A DNA stretch of 64,000 nucleotides from Candidatus Dadabacteria bacterium (lineage in GTDB: Bacteria > Desulfobacterota_D > UBA1144 > Nemesobacterales > Nemesobacteraceae): positions 329,976 to 393,975 of the forward strand of contig CATOTB010000001.1 of assembly GCA_951812945.1 (NCBI GenBank), read 5' to 3'. A program made the position numbers and the translations under genes. This document shows positions 25,231 through 34,683 of this stretch, piece by piece. The notes beneath the pieces were generated by a model. The model had not been told where the DNA came from. It saw only the letters and a list, made by a program, of their open reading frames with translations, and searched no databases. How positions within the stretch are numbered: the stretch's first letter is position 1; each line of letters begins with the position of its first letter.

Positions 25231-27564
25231 ATGAGTGTTTCAGTGGAAATAAAGACGCGCCCTATCAGGCTCGCTTTTCTGGTTGACCCGAATAATTCCG
25301 AGCAGGTGGGAGAGGCGATTCGGCTGAGTTCTACTCTCTGGGGAGGTGCTTATTTTCCGATCATCGAGCTTCACAAAAGGATTCCGGCAGCCTGGAAGGA
25401 ACCGTTATCGGAAGATCTGCCTACGGAACATCCCTTGGCCAGAAGCGTCGTCCTCGGCCATATCGATGTCTTTGATCCCGATTTCCTTGTCCAGCTTTCA
25501 AAAAAAAGTATTCCTCGATATATCCGCGACCTGGGAATAAGGATGGTAAAACCCGAAGATCTCTGGGGTGACTTGAATGATGATGGTGGACCTTCTCCCG
25601 GTTTGGGTATAGGCCTGTTTGAAGTCATTGACAGGATTCTTGAAGAAGACTCCCCGGGTATCAGGATAGCTTTTCCGAAGAAAACCCATGAATTGTCGCT
25701 TTTCTGGGCAAGCGTTTTCGGAGACATCTCGGATGAGTTTGATCCTTTGCTTGAATATTACCGCCAGGAACGGTTAGAAGTTTCCAGAAGCTTTCTCAGC
25801 AATGAAAATGCCCTCGGTTACATGGCAGCCCCGAACATCCTGTTTCCACTCCGTGCGGTCAGCCGCTATATGCGTATCTGCGGTCCTGTTTCCGACGGGA
25901 TCCCTAATATCTTTTTCATGGACGGGAAAAAGGTCGGAGACATAGTTGATTTCTGGAACTTGCGCGCCATGGGGAAACCGATTTTGCCGGTTCCAAGGCA
26001 GCTAAAAGAAGACCCCAAACTGAAAAAGGCCGTTAACCGCTTTTTGAAGTGGCCGCCCCCCGGTGAAGATTCGACACATGGTGCGCAAATTCCAAGCCCA
26101 GTCGCCAGAATGCTCAGGGCGCGAAGCTGTTCAGTGGAAGAGATGCGGGGGTACGCAGGCGTTTTTGACAGTGGTTCTCTGGAGCTTAACTACGCATATC
26201 CGAAAATCTGGAGCGCGGGATCAAACGATGCCATTCCATGCGATGTATATGGAGAGGATGGGAGTTTGACAAACCCAACTGATACGCCGGAAGAACAGAA
26301 GAGGATTCGTCCGGCGCTCCCGGAATTCAGATTCTCTAAACACCGAAGATATATTTGCGCGAACGAGATTACAATCGATTCTTTCTGGGGTAACGAGCTT
26401 GTTGCGGAAGCCTTCCCTAGGTTCTCCGGTGAGAATTTTGCCCGCGCCGTTTCAGGGTCGAACTTTCGGACAAAGGACTGGCGTGGCGGTAGAAACGGAT
26501 TGGTCAGGTTAGTGGGGAATAACTTTGACCGGCCGCGCGAAATACCATCATCGGAGAGGGTCTTTTTCGCTTGGCTTAAGGATCTCGGTTGGAAGGTCGA
26601 GCTGTCATCTTCGGGACTGCTTGCGAAGCGTATACATGAAAGGCTCGGGAATTCCGTTTCCCGTCTCAAGGACAGGAAACTGCTCGGCTTGCTTGAACAT
26701 ATGAACGGCGGTTCCGTGAGGCCGGATGGAACTCCGATCGATGGAAGTAAAATCAGCCATGAAAGGGAAATGTCCGTTGCCGTAGTGAAGAGCAAACTTA
26801 AAACAAAAAGACGGGGCGGGAAAAGTCTTTACGATTACGTTACTCAAAAAGGGTTTTTCCGGCTTGGAGCGCGCGTCAAGTGCCCGAACTGTTCTAGGCA
26901 TTCATGGTACTCTCTTGAAAGCATCGGGGATTCGCTTTCCTGCCCCAAGTGCCTTGACGCCTTCCCCGCCGTCGGAAATCTTGACGCCGGGGGAAAGGAC
27001 CCTTGGTACTACAGGACGGCCGGTCCGTTCAGCATCCCGAATTACGCGGACGGGGCCTACTCGGTTTTGCTCACGCTGAATTTTTTTAGCCCGCTCAGGC
27101 TTATAAGCCACGATTTCCGAATTACTCCCGTAATGAGTTTTCAGGCCGAATCTCCTGACGGCAAGACGATGGAAGCCGACTTCGCCGCATTCTGGCAGGG
27201 CGACCCCTCGGAGAGGAAAGAGAAACTTCTTCTCGGCGAATGCAAGACGTACGGAAAATTCGAGAATAAGGATTTTAAAAGAATGCGAAATTTTTCTAAA
27301 GCCTTTCCGAATCCCGTGCTTGTGTTCAGTACGCTGAGGGAATCCTTGGAAGACGGAGAAAGAAAAAAAATTGCCCAATTGGCTTCGACCGTCCCGGTGA
27401 TGGTTTTGACCGCTAGGGAGCTTTGTTCCTATTCCGGGGTTGATGATGCCAAGGTGAGCCAAGGCAGTCGAAGTCTTGATTACGGGTCGAGCTTGGCTGA
27501 TATCTGCCGCATTACTCAGATATCTTATGTCGGGCTTGGGGACGGCAAGCATACTGACAAATGA
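25231..27564 (+). CDS. Large protein with zinc ribbon and PD-(D/E)xK-like nuclease end
   Basis: 777 aa, not recognised as a known family. A long N-terminal part begins IRLAFLVDPNNSEQVGEAI and holds no evident NTPase motif. A four-Cys zinc ribbon lies at 551-574 (CPNC and CPKC). After it come ADFAAFW with Asp650 and LLGECKTYGK with Glu670-x-Lys672, then a helix and VLVFSTL strand: the order and spacing of a PD-(D/E)xK nuclease core, as in restriction-endonuclease-like domains. Directly preceded by the 255-aa gene and set in an island of mobile and defence-type genes. I infer a nucleic-acid-degrading defence protein; function untested. Confidence 0.65.
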   Translation: MSVSVEIKTRPIRLAFLVDPNNSEQVGEAIRLSSTLWGGAYFPIIELHKRIPAAWKEPLSEDLPTEHPLARSVVLGHIDVFDPDFLVQLSKKSIPRYIRDLGIRMVKPEDLWGDLNDDGGPSPGLGIGLFEVIDRILEEDSPGIRIAFPKKTHELSLFWASVFGDISDEFDPLLEYYRQERLEVSRSFLSNENALGYMAAPNILFPLRAVSRYMRICGPVSDGIPNIFFMDGKKVGDIVDFWNLRAMGKPILPVPRQLKEDPKLKKAVNRFLKWPPPGEDSTHGAQIPSPVARMLRARSCSVEEMRGYAGVFDSGSLELNYAYPKIWSAGSNDAIPCDVYGEDGSLTNPTDTPEEQKRIRPALPEFRFSKHRRYICANEITIDSFWGNELVAEAFPRFSGENFARAVSGSNFRTKDWRGGRNGLVRLVGNNFDRPREIPSSERVFFAWLKDLGWKVELSSSGLLAKRIHERLGNSVSRLKDRKLLGLLEHMNGGSVRPDGTPIDGSKISHEREMSVAVVKSKLKTKRRGGKSLYDYVTQKGFFRLGARVKCPNCSRHSWYSLESIGDSLSCPKCLDAFPAVGNLDAGGKDPWYYRTAGPFSIPNYADGAYSVLLTLNFFSPLRLISHDFRITPVMSFQAESPDGKTMEADFAAFWQGDPSERKEKLLLGECKTYGKFENKDFKRMRNFSKAFPNPVLVFSTLRESLEDGERKKIAQLASTVPVMVLTARELCSYSGVDDAKVSQGSRSLDYGSSLADICRITQISYVGLGDGKHTDK

Positions 27565-27764
27565 TTTATTCCTGCAGAGGTTTCCCTGGCTTGATTTCAC
27601 GCGGTCGGATGCGTATTCCCATGAAGCTTGAACCTCTCTATTCTTCGGGGGAATTATACACCTAACTCACGTTGTCACAGCGAGATTAGAAGTGGATCCT
27701 GAAATTTAGACAACTGCTTAAGGGTATTTCTTTAGTATATTAATCAAGTACAAGGATATACACG
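27565..27764. other. Intergenic region, nothing recognised
   Basis: No gene or terminator hairpin seen. AT-rich near 27715-27755, which may hold a promoter for the small downstream frames. Confidence 0.4.
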
Positions 27765-27881
27765 ATGAGAGGTAAAAGGCGGGATATGGGAGGAACTGAA
27801 AGAGAAAATAGATGAAAGGTTTCCGCTACCGATACTGGTTGAATTGGCAATGAATATGTTGTGTAGGGAGGAAGGATTGTG
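27765..27881 (+). pseudogene. Small gene with a likely one-base frameshift
   Basis: The ATG at 27765 opens MRGKRRDMG, which soon stops. From base 27784 a second frame reads WEELKEKIDERFPLPI then LVELAMNMLCREEGL and stops at 27881 over the start of the next gene (GTGA). Removing one G from the GGG at 27788-27790 fuses the two into a 38-aa protein. Either a single-base insertion killed the gene or the call of G residues is wrong. Not recognised. Confidence 0.35.
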
Positions 27882-28220
27882 AGTGATGTTTATTTAAATG
27901 TTCTTGGTAGTGTTTTGGGGGGATTTATTGCGGTGGTGTTTCTTGAGATTTTGAATTTCATCCGAAAGTCTTATTTTTCTTGTTTGGTATTATGGGACAT
28001 GGTGTCCACTTACCAAAATGTCAAGGATTCTAAGAAAGCCGAATCACTTCACACAGGGGAGAGCTTTGGTTTTTCAGATTTCCGAATCTACCAGATTAAT
28101 GAGTTGGTTCACCACTTGGCGATTTGGCGCTCCACGGCCAAGACATATCCTTTATATCGAAACGTTTCAAGTCTAATCTATGAAATGAGGCGTTTGCGCT
28201 GTAGCGATTTTCAGGGTTGA
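27879..28220 (+). CDS. Small membrane protein, possibly cut by the adjacent insertion sequence
   Basis: 113 aa from a GTG that overlaps the preceding small frame. One N-terminal helix (LNVLGSVLGGFIAVVFLEIL), then a soluble helical part. The last six residues (CSDFQG) may be encoded by the end of the transposase element that follows, so the native C-terminus could be lost. No family recognised. Confidence 0.45.
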   Translation: MSDVYLNVLGSVLGGFIAVVFLEILNFIRKSYFSCLVLWDMVSTYQNVKDSKKAESLHTGESFGFSDFRIYQINELVHHLAIWRSTAKTYPLYRNVSSLIYEMRRLRCSDFQG

Positions 28221-28401
28221 GGTTTCCGGAACCAAAGCGGCGGCAGCCCGTATTCCGGCAATCCCAAAGCCATATTACCCGATTCAGACGGAATGCGCCG
28301 ACGATTTCCCCCAGAATCGCCAGTCCCGACCAACCGCGGACGCACCAGCCCCCTCTGGGTCAGCTTCTGTTTAAATTGTTTTGTGAACCGGCAGAGAACC
28401 C

Positions 28402-29868
28402 CTACCCCGTATCGGCGTAACACCCCGACACAAGCGACCTCATGCACTCGGGCCTCCCCGCCTTTATGTGACCAACGCCAAGCGCCATCATCACCGCGAG
28501 CGCCAAACCCACCCGGGCCGTCATTTTCGCCTTGCCCCTGATAAAGTGTTTTTCGAACCCAAAGCTGTTGTCTATCCTTGAGTTTATACGCTCTATGGCG
28601 TTTCTGCGCTTGTATGCGCGCCGCCACGTCACGCTGCTCCGCGGGGTGGGAGTAAAAATACGACGGTCACGCTCAAGAGGCACCCGGACCACCCTGCCGT
28701 AACCGTTGGTCACGCACCCCGCGTCACCGTGACACTTCTTCCAGCCCTTACAGCCCAGACCGTACGCAGCCGCGGGACAGCGGAACTTCAAAGTGTCCCG
28801 GCCCGATTCAAAACCGCTAAACGCCATCTTGCGCTCCACACCGCTTACAGGACACCGACACCACACCTCGGCACGCTCCGTGTAGAAGATATTGCCGTGA
28901 ACACTGCCAAGAGGCCTCATTATCTTCTGCCCCTCAACATAACTCTTTGCCTGCTTCTCCTGTCTCCAAAACCCCCTGCTGTCTATAATGGGACGGATAA
29001 GGTAATCGTCCCACAACTTCTTCTTCAAAGCTGCGCTGTCAAGCCCCTTGTCAGCGCTCAGGTATCTGCATCTGTTCTTCAACCCAGGTTCTTTCCCAAA
29101 CAAAAACTCCGTCATTCTGTCAAGCTCCCCTGCCTCGGAAACACAAGCCCTGGTCAGACTGAAGGCAACCGGCAACTCGTACTTGGTGTCCGCTATTATA
29201 TGAAGCCTGTAACCAAACCAGGTCTTTATCTTCGTCCACGCCTTGGCGTTTGAGTCAACCCCGGAGTATTCATGCTTCCCCCAGTCCGCCTCGGGGTCCG
29301 ATGTTTCACCTGTCCTGCGGCTGCGCTGTCCCGTGGAGTGGCTTTCTATGGCCTTGCCGTCATACCCCAGGTTCTCACCGAAGTCACCCAGCAGTTCCAT
29401 CAGTTCCCCCCTCATTGTGTCAATCATCTTTGAGACCACTGCCCGCTGCTCTTCCAGGCTGACTACGTTTGAGAGGAAGCGGGAGAAGTTGGAGCTTTTG
29501 GGAGCGGGACTGCGGGGAGGAGAGTCTATGGCTATAACCCCGGCCCTGCCTTCACTCGGTTCAATTCTGTGCCTTGGGCGGCTTTGCAGGGGCACGGAGG
29601 AGAATCCGCACGCGCAAAGCAGCGATGAGTTGCGGTTAAGCTCCCGTATGAGGGACTCAACAGATTCGTGCCCGAAAACTATTCCCGCTATCAAGGCTCT
29701 CCACATCGCCGCCACAGGGTATTCGTTGCGGCCGTTGCCCCGCATCTCCGAAAGAGCGTTGATGATTTCTGTGTCGGGCAGGGCGTGGAGAACAAGCTCA
29801 AGACGTCTGAGGTCGGAGAGTTTATCGACTTGTTCCCAGGAAAATGGTAGATTAGTTTCTGTCGCCAT
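28402..29868 (-). CDS. DDE transposase, IS1182/IS5-like
   Basis: 488 aa. N-terminal DUF772-like region (EYPVAAMWRALIAGIVFGHE and SVESLIRELNRN), then the acidic triad: LGYDGKAIES (Asp), YLSADKGLDS (Asp) and RNAIERINSRIDNSFGFEKH (Glu). A Cys-rich insert (CRCPVSGVERK, CKGWKKCHGDAGC) lies between the second and third. This fits the IS1182-type DDE_Tnp_1 group. The frame looks intact. The ends of the element could not be fixed: no convincing terminal inverted repeat was found in the flanks 28190-28250 and 29960-30130. Confidence 0.85.
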   Translation of the reverse strand: MATETNLPFSWEQVDKLSDLRRLELVLHALPDTEIINALSEMRGNGRNEYPVAAMWRALIAGIVFGHESVESLIRELNRNSSLLCACGFSSVPLQSRPRHRIEPSEGRAGVIAIDSPPRSPAPKSSNFSRFLSNVVSLEEQRAVVSKMIDTMRGELMELLGDFGENLGYDGKAIESHSTGQRSRRTGETSDPEADWGKHEYSGVDSNAKAWTKIKTWFGYRLHIIADTKYELPVAFSLTRACVSEAGELDRMTEFLFGKEPGLKNRCRYLSADKGLDSAALKKKLWDDYLIRPIIDSRGFWRQEKQAKSYVEGQKIMRPLGSVHGNIFYTERAEVWCRCPVSGVERKMAFSGFESGRDTLKFRCPAAAYGLGCKGWKKCHGDAGCVTNGYGRVVRVPLERDRRIFTPTPRSSVTWRRAYKRRNAIERINSRIDNSFGFEKHFIRGKAKMTARVGLALAVMMALGVGHIKAGRPECMRSLVSGCYADTG

Positions 29869-30157
29869 GGGTTTTTTCCTCCTTCGGGAGAGATTTTTGT
29901 CGTCAACTTAAATTCTAACCCATGGCGACATTAAAACAAGTGATATCAGAAGGTTACTTGTGTTTTTGCCCCCCCCCTGCCGTTCGCCTCAACTGATTTT
30001 GTCTTGGGGTGGAATTCTCGGTTCCTGGCGTGAATCAGGCGGTTTTCAAGGGTTTTTATGGAAATTATGGGGTAAAAAGTTTTTTGCGCCTTCACAAAAC
30101 CCTTGCCCTATATGCACATAGCCGACTACGCAAAGGCCTCATGAAATAGAATGTTTT

Positions 30158-30580
30158 ATGAGTTTCATGAAGATACCAAACATCGACTGTGAAAAAGATG
30201 AGGACAGGTTCAGGAATTTGCACAGTTCGGAAATAAATGGCGTTATAACCCGGGTGCTTCATGAATTAGAGATTGTCAACAATATTTACTATAAAAAGTT
30301 GAGAAAATGGGAAAAGTTTTTTACAAAAAAGGAAAAAAGAGAGAAGGCTAAGGAAGTTTTAAAGAGGCATAGTGGGGAGGTGGCTATTGTGTTTCCAAAT
30401 AAGTTTGCAGAAAGGTTTTCTGCTGGAATACGTTCTAAGGGGCTTTCCTTCAGCAGTGGTGTCATCCTTCCCCGCACACATACATTTGGGAAGCAAAAAC
30501 AAGACGCTGGCCGGTTTTGGGAACAGAAACAAAAAACTAATAGGTTTTGGGAACAGAAACAAGGCACTGGGAAATCCTGA
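30158..30580 (+). CDS. Hypothetical protein with C-terminal 10-residue repeats
   Basis: 140 aa. The first 75 residues are helical and charged (EINGVITRVLHELEIVNNIY, KKEKREKAKEVLKRH). The C-terminus consists of three 10-residue repeats (TFGKQKQDAG, RFWEQKQKTN, RFWEQKQGTG). No recognised family. It follows the transposase element and has no clear Shine-Dalgarno; it may be a truncated gene. Confidence 0.45.
   Translation: MSFMKIPNIDCEKDEDRFRNLHSSEINGVITRVLHELEIVNNIYYKKLRKWEKFFTKKEKREKAKEVLKRHSGEVAIVFPNKFAERFSAGIRSKGLSFSSGVILPRTHTFGKQKQDAGRFWEQKQKTNRFWEQKQGTGKS
30482..30571 (+). repeat. Three 30-bp tandem repeats
   Basis: Units start at 30482, 30512 and 30542. The last two share an identical 19-base core (ggttttgggaacagaaaca) and all three keep the reading frame. 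Confidence 0.8.
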
Positions 30581-30857
30581 AAAACACAACTAATATTTTT
30601 GAGAAAACCCTCGGATTCTTTAAACTTGAACCTGAATCAATTGTGCTTGGGCAACGATGAAGTATTAAAGGAAGCATCTGGTAAACCGGTTGCAAGAAGA
30701 GGGAACCAGGCTCGGGGAATCCCGAGGTAGAGGGTATGCATATAAAACACGAAGAAATTAAAAAAACGGGAACTGGTCTTACGACTACTGCTTGGAGATG
30801 ACATTGAAGAAGTTTGGTCTGGAAATCACAGAATACAAATACTCTTGAGAAAATACC

Positions 30858-32102
30858 ATGCAATACGTGAAGCGCAGATTGTCCGACAAAATTCTGTTTT
30901 CCCTGAAAAACAGCCCTGTCGTTTTTCTTAACGAGCCGCGGCAGTCAGGCAAGAGTACCCTTGCACGGATGCTGATTCGCAATGATTACCCAGCCGAATA
31001 TCTGTCTTTTGATGATGAGTCGCAAATGGCTGCTGCAAGGCTTTCCCCAGAAGATTTTTTAAACAGCCTAAGGGGCCCCGAGGTCATTGACGAAGTTCAG
31101 ATGGTGCCGAGTCTGTTCCGCGCCCTCAAACTCGCTGTTGATGAAGCTCGCTTCAGGGATAAGAAACGGAGCAACGGCAGGTTCCTTCTGACGGGTTCGG
31201 CAAATATTATGGCTTTGCCCGAACTTTCGGATTCTCTGGTCGGGCGCATGGTCGTTAAAACCCTTTACCCGTTTGCCGCCTGCGAGATTTTCAAAGGAAA
31301 GGGTGATTTTCCCGAGAGATTGTTTTCGCTTGATTTCGCCGACATCGAAGACAGCCCATCTGTGAACGATGTAATTCGGTCGGCTACATTTCCTGAAATA
31401 TCGGGAAAACCCAAGCGCGAATGCGACGAATGGTTTGACAGCTACCGAATGACCATTCTTCAACGTGAGGCGCGCATTATAGGCGAGGTTGAAAAGATCG
31501 ATCTTCTGCCGAAATTGCTTAGAATCTTGGCGGCGCGGGCGGGCGATCTTATAAACGATGAGAATATCGCCCGCGACATGAGACTTAAACTCACTGCAAG
31601 TAAAAAATATCGAGGTGTTCTCAAAGCGATGTTCTTGACCCATGACGTTTTGCCCTGGTACCGTAACATTGGCAAGCGGCTGGTTAAATCTTCGAAGGGC
31701 TATCTTGTAGATACTCTTCTGCTTTGTCATTTGCTTGACTGGGATTTGGTGAACATGCCCGAACGCAGACCCGAAATCTACGGTCATGTTGTTGAGAATT
31801 TCGTGGCCTCCGAACTCCTCAAGCTGTTGTCCTTCTCCGGTATCCGCGCCGAACTGCGCTATTTTCGTACAGACAGCGGCGAAGAGGTGGATTTTGTTCT
31901 AGAACGTCCGGACGGTTCACTTGCCGGCATTGAGGTTAAAACATCGGACCGCGTCAATTCAGACGACTTCAAGGGATTGGAAACGCTTCGGGATATTACG
32001 AAAGATGATTTTATTTGCGGCATTGTATTGTACGCAGGAAACAACGTAGGTTCCTTCGGAGAGGGACTTCTGGCGGTTCCGCTCTCCGCCCTCTGGCAAT
32101 AA
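30858..32102 (+). CDS. DUF4143-family ATPase
   Basis: 414 aa. Walker A variant EPRQSGKST (26-34; the family usually has GARQxGKTT), Walker B GPEVIDEVQ, sensor FLLTGSANI, LVGRMVVKTLYPF, a winged-helix segment, and a C-terminal DUF4143 domain with PD-(D/E)xK-like residues (EEVDFVLERPDG, GIEVKTS). These ATPases are common in genomic islands and related to archaeal/bacterial AAA proteins; their function is unresolved, with a toxin-antitoxin or defence role proposed. It is the most divergent of three in this window. Confidence 0.85.
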   Translation: MQYVKRRLSDKILFSLKNSPVVFLNEPRQSGKSTLARMLIRNDYPAEYLSFDDESQMAAARLSPEDFLNSLRGPEVIDEVQMVPSLFRALKLAVDEARFRDKKRSNGRFLLTGSANIMALPELSDSLVGRMVVKTLYPFAACEIFKGKGDFPERLFSLDFADIEDSPSVNDVIRSATFPEISGKPKRECDEWFDSYRMTILQREARIIGEVEKIDLLPKLLRILAARAGDLINDENIARDMRLKLTASKKYRGVLKAMFLTHDVLPWYRNIGKRLVKSSKGYLVDTLLLCHLLDWDLVNMPERRPEIYGHVVENFVASELLKLLSFSGIRAELRYFRTDSGEEVDFVLERPDGSLAGIEVKTSDRVNSDDFKGLETLRDITKDDFICGIVLYAGNNVGSFGEGLLAVPLSALWQ

Positions 32103-32324
32103 GATTTTCTCCGACCCGCAAGATTATGCGCGTGAAGCAGAAGCAGAAATTATAGACACTTTCAGGGACTTGACAAAAATGCCTCGAGGTGGATTTACTA
32201 TAAATACTGTTTGGACTTGAGCGTGCCTGAAATATTCCTCGTAAGCGTGCACTTGTCTGAACAGTTGGTGTTTTCTGTGTCGTGTTTCAGAATGGAGAAT
32301 CAGGCCTTAAAGGTATAGACTGAA

Positions 32325-33362
32325 ATGAATCCTGATAGTGTTGATAAAATTACATCCCACTGTTTAGCCACAGGGACGGAGCCCCTTTTTGGTTTGTTCA
32401 GACTTCCTGAAGAACTGGATGACGTGAAAAATTCTCTGGTTGATGAAGTAAAAAAATCAGGAGACAGGTTCGATGTTGAAAAATATGCCTATCTCCCGAA
32501 TCAGCCGGAACTTTGGTTCATTATTGAAACTCTTAAAAAATCCATAGAGGAAAAATATGTGGAATCTTTTCTGAAATTTGATCAGTACATTAAAAATTTC
32601 AGTGACAATTTCCCCCGGCTGGCCGATGAAGTGGAAAAAACTGGCAGCGACCGGGGACTTTTAAGCGTCGGAGAAGAATTTCTTCCTGACAAGGACTATC
32701 CGTTTGTTCAGTGGCTTGAATTCAAGGAGAACGCCTTTTTTATTTCAAGATCGCTGCCGGGCGCTTCCAACGGGACTCTTGAGCTCTCGGAAAGCTTGCT
32801 TTTTCTGATCAAAAATCCAAAGATAAAACTTAGAATAAGGCCTGACTGTTTCAGAAAGCAGCCGGTTTCGGATGTTTTCCCGCATTTTGAGCTTGCACAC
32901 TGGTATGGCAGACCATTCAATCTGAAGTGGGTCGGGGAACTGCGGGGCGAAGAATCGGCGGAGCATGGTCCCAACAGTTCTTTCCTGGATGGACATCGCA
33001 CTCAGTTCCTCTGGTCTTCAAAAAAAGATGCAACGGTACAGCTCAGCATTGAAGAGCTACCCCATAAGGTTGAAGGGAACTTGGAGCAGGCGGATGGGGG
33101 AATATTTACGAGGTTTGTTCACGCAATATTTGATCCGGCAGAAGAGATTTTTACTCACCTTGACGGAGCTATGCGTATATACGGCGAATCCGACTACGAG
33201 GACCGCATTTGCCGGAAACTCAATAATTACGATAAAAGTTATCACAAAGTTAAAATATTTCGCATTGACGGTGAAATTGACTATGAGGCATTTCGTCACG
33301 TTGTCGGAGCGTTTTACAAATGGAATCGAATGCCGATTGAATATTTTGAGAGGTCCGCTTAA
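32325..33362 (+). CDS. Hypothetical protein next to a broken DUF4238 gene
   Basis: 345 aa, soluble, family not recognised. Helical N-terminal half (LDDVKNSLVDEVKKS, YVESFLKFDQYIKNF); beta-rich second half (VQLSIEELPHKVEG, FTHLDGAMRIYGESDYEDR). A weak frame begins 222 bases after the DUF4143 gene. A deleted DUF4238 gene begins about 40 bases after it, so the pair once resembled the intact DUF4238-PLD locus downstream. Confidence 0.6.
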   Translation: MNPDSVDKITSHCLATGTEPLFGLFRLPEELDDVKNSLVDEVKKSGDRFDVEKYAYLPNQPELWFIIETLKKSIEEKYVESFLKFDQYIKNFSDNFPRLADEVEKTGSDRGLLSVGEEFLPDKDYPFVQWLEFKENAFFISRSLPGASNGTLELSESLLFLIKNPKIKLRIRPDCFRKQPVSDVFPHFELAHWYGRPFNLKWVGELRGEESAEHGPNSSFLDGHRTQFLWSSKKDATVQLSIEELPHKVEGNLEQADGGIFTRFVHAIFDPAEEIFTHLDGAMRIYGESDYEDRICRKLNNYDKSYHKVKIFRIDGEIDYEAFRHVVGAFYKWNRMPIEYFERSA

Positions 33363-33403
33363 ATGGCAGGCACTACCCGCTACTTGTCTTCCAACGGGGC
33401 ACT

Positions 33404-33686
33404 CCCCCTCTGAGGAACTTGCTGAATTTGGAAAAGGCGTTAATGTTGAAAGCCTCGTTGGCGACATAACGGAACCGAGAGAAAGAATACTGTCTGTTCT
33501 TCTAAACAAGAGTCTGGCCTTCGTGGTGATACGCAGGAAGACCAAGAGCTTCGCCGTTTTAACGAAAATGTTTTCAAGCAGAGTCGGGCGATTGCCGGGC
33601 GTTCGGATAAGCTTATTGCTTCTCTTGCCGACGTGGCAATCGGGAAAGCCGGGACGCGTCGTCGCAACAGAAAATAAACTTCCCTA
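33404..33686 (+). pseudogene. DUF4238 remnant with an internal deletion
   Basis: The first part reads EELAEFGKGVNVESLVGDIT and AFVVIRRKTKSF, matching residues about 154-198 of the intact DUF4238 protein at 35758-36645. Immediately afterwards, in another frame, it reads ELRRFNENVFKQSRAIAGRS and DKLIASLADVAIGK, matching the intact C-terminus. The join lies at agagctt (33545-33551). The intact gene has agagctt at both 36341-36347 and 36501-36507, 160 bases apart: a deletion between short repeats that also shifts the frame. The N-terminal half is missing. Confidence 0.85.
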
Positions 33687-34673
33687 ATCGGTTTTGTACT
33701 GCGAATCAATTTCTTCAACCATCTCCTTGAAATATTTGTGTCGTTCCGTCAGATAAAAATAATATATTCCCGCATCTTCCTCTGTCATCATCGTCCTTTC
33801 TCCAGAAATATATTCTTTCAAAACCGAAACGGCCCGCTTGAATTCATCCAGTTCGGGAAAATCGTTAGTCCCTCTTTCTTTCATGCCAGCCTCAAATTCC
33901 GAATATCTGCTTTCAATAGTCTTAAGGCTGCTCAGGGCACGGAACTGGTTGGCTTCCGACGGTGAGAAAATGCCCTCCGCTACTGTCTGAATGTCGTACT
34001 CTATGTCTCCTTTTGTTATTACCGCAATTCGGTCTTTATACTTTTCGTAGCACATTTTTTCTATCTCCTTGATTTTTTCCACAAGAGTCCGCAAGTCGTT
34101 TTCTATTGCGAGTGCCTGCTTTTTCAGCACGGAAAACAGATCAACAGAAGGAAATTCATTCCCTGTTGCCTTGGAAGAACGAAGCTTTTCAAAGTGCCAT
34201 TTAGAAAGAGAACCACGGTTTATGTATGTGAAAACTCCATCGCGGGTTCCGGTAGGATGGCCCGTGGTTTCGTTTCTGAGTTGTCTTACCTCTTCTAGAT
34301 CATTGCTCCGCTTATAGAGAAATTTCTGGCTCTGGCGAGGATAGCATTTGCGAAGGGTTTTAAACAGATCCTCCACCGCGTCCTGCTGCAGATATAGCGC
34401 TTGCAGGAGTCCGTAGATAAAAAGATACTGTAGCCCTACATCTTCATTTCGATAATCGGACTTCACGTAACTTTCGATTGCCCGAATGGTGTCGTTTATA
34501 ACGTCCGAAGAACTGCATATACGGTCCCAATTGTCCGGGTTCTTGCGCACCTCCTTTCTATTTTTCAATCCCTGATCAATAAGGCTTGCAAGCGATCGCC
34601 AAAGCTTCCATGAACGGTCGAGGATCGAGAGAATTTCTCTTTGCCTGTCTTCTTCAGTCATAGAAACAATCAT
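33684..34673 (-). CDS. Helical protein with HEPN-like RxxxxxH motif
   Basis: 329 aa, nearly all helical. RNETTGHP at 133-140 resembles the RN(x)nH signature of HEPN ribonuclease domains, in LEEVRQLRNETTGHP. Coiled-coil-like segments follow (VLKKQALAIENDLRTLVEKI). AAGGAGG lies just before the ATG and directly follows the stop of the 315-aa gene, so the two form a tight operon. Family not recognised; an RNase-type abortive-infection effector is an inference from the motif. Confidence 0.6.
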   Translation of the reverse strand: MIVSMTEEDRQREILSILDRSWKLWRSLASLIDQGLKNRKEVRKNPDNWDRICSSSDVINDTIRAIESYVKSDYRNEDVGLQYLFIYGLLQALYLQQDAVEDLFKTLRKCYPRQSQKFLYKRSNDLEEVRQLRNETTGHPTGTRDGVFTYINRGSLSKWHFEKLRSSKATGNEFPSVDLFSVLKKQALAIENDLRTLVEKIKEIEKMCYEKYKDRIAVITKGDIEYDIQTVAEGIFSPSEANQFRALSSLKTIESRYSEFEAGMKERGTNDFPELDEFKRAVSVLKEYISGERTMMTEEDAGIYYFYLTERHKYFKEMVEEIDSQYKTD

Positions 34674-34683
34674 CTAGGCCTCC

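Noticed and set aside
28729..29911. Plus-strand open frames opposite the transposase
   Set aside because: The minus frame has the full DDE triad, so the plus frames are shadows.
28198..30125. Terminal inverted repeats of the IS1182-like element
   Set aside because: Short matches (T-TAG-G type) near both flanks were too weak and no target duplication could be seen.
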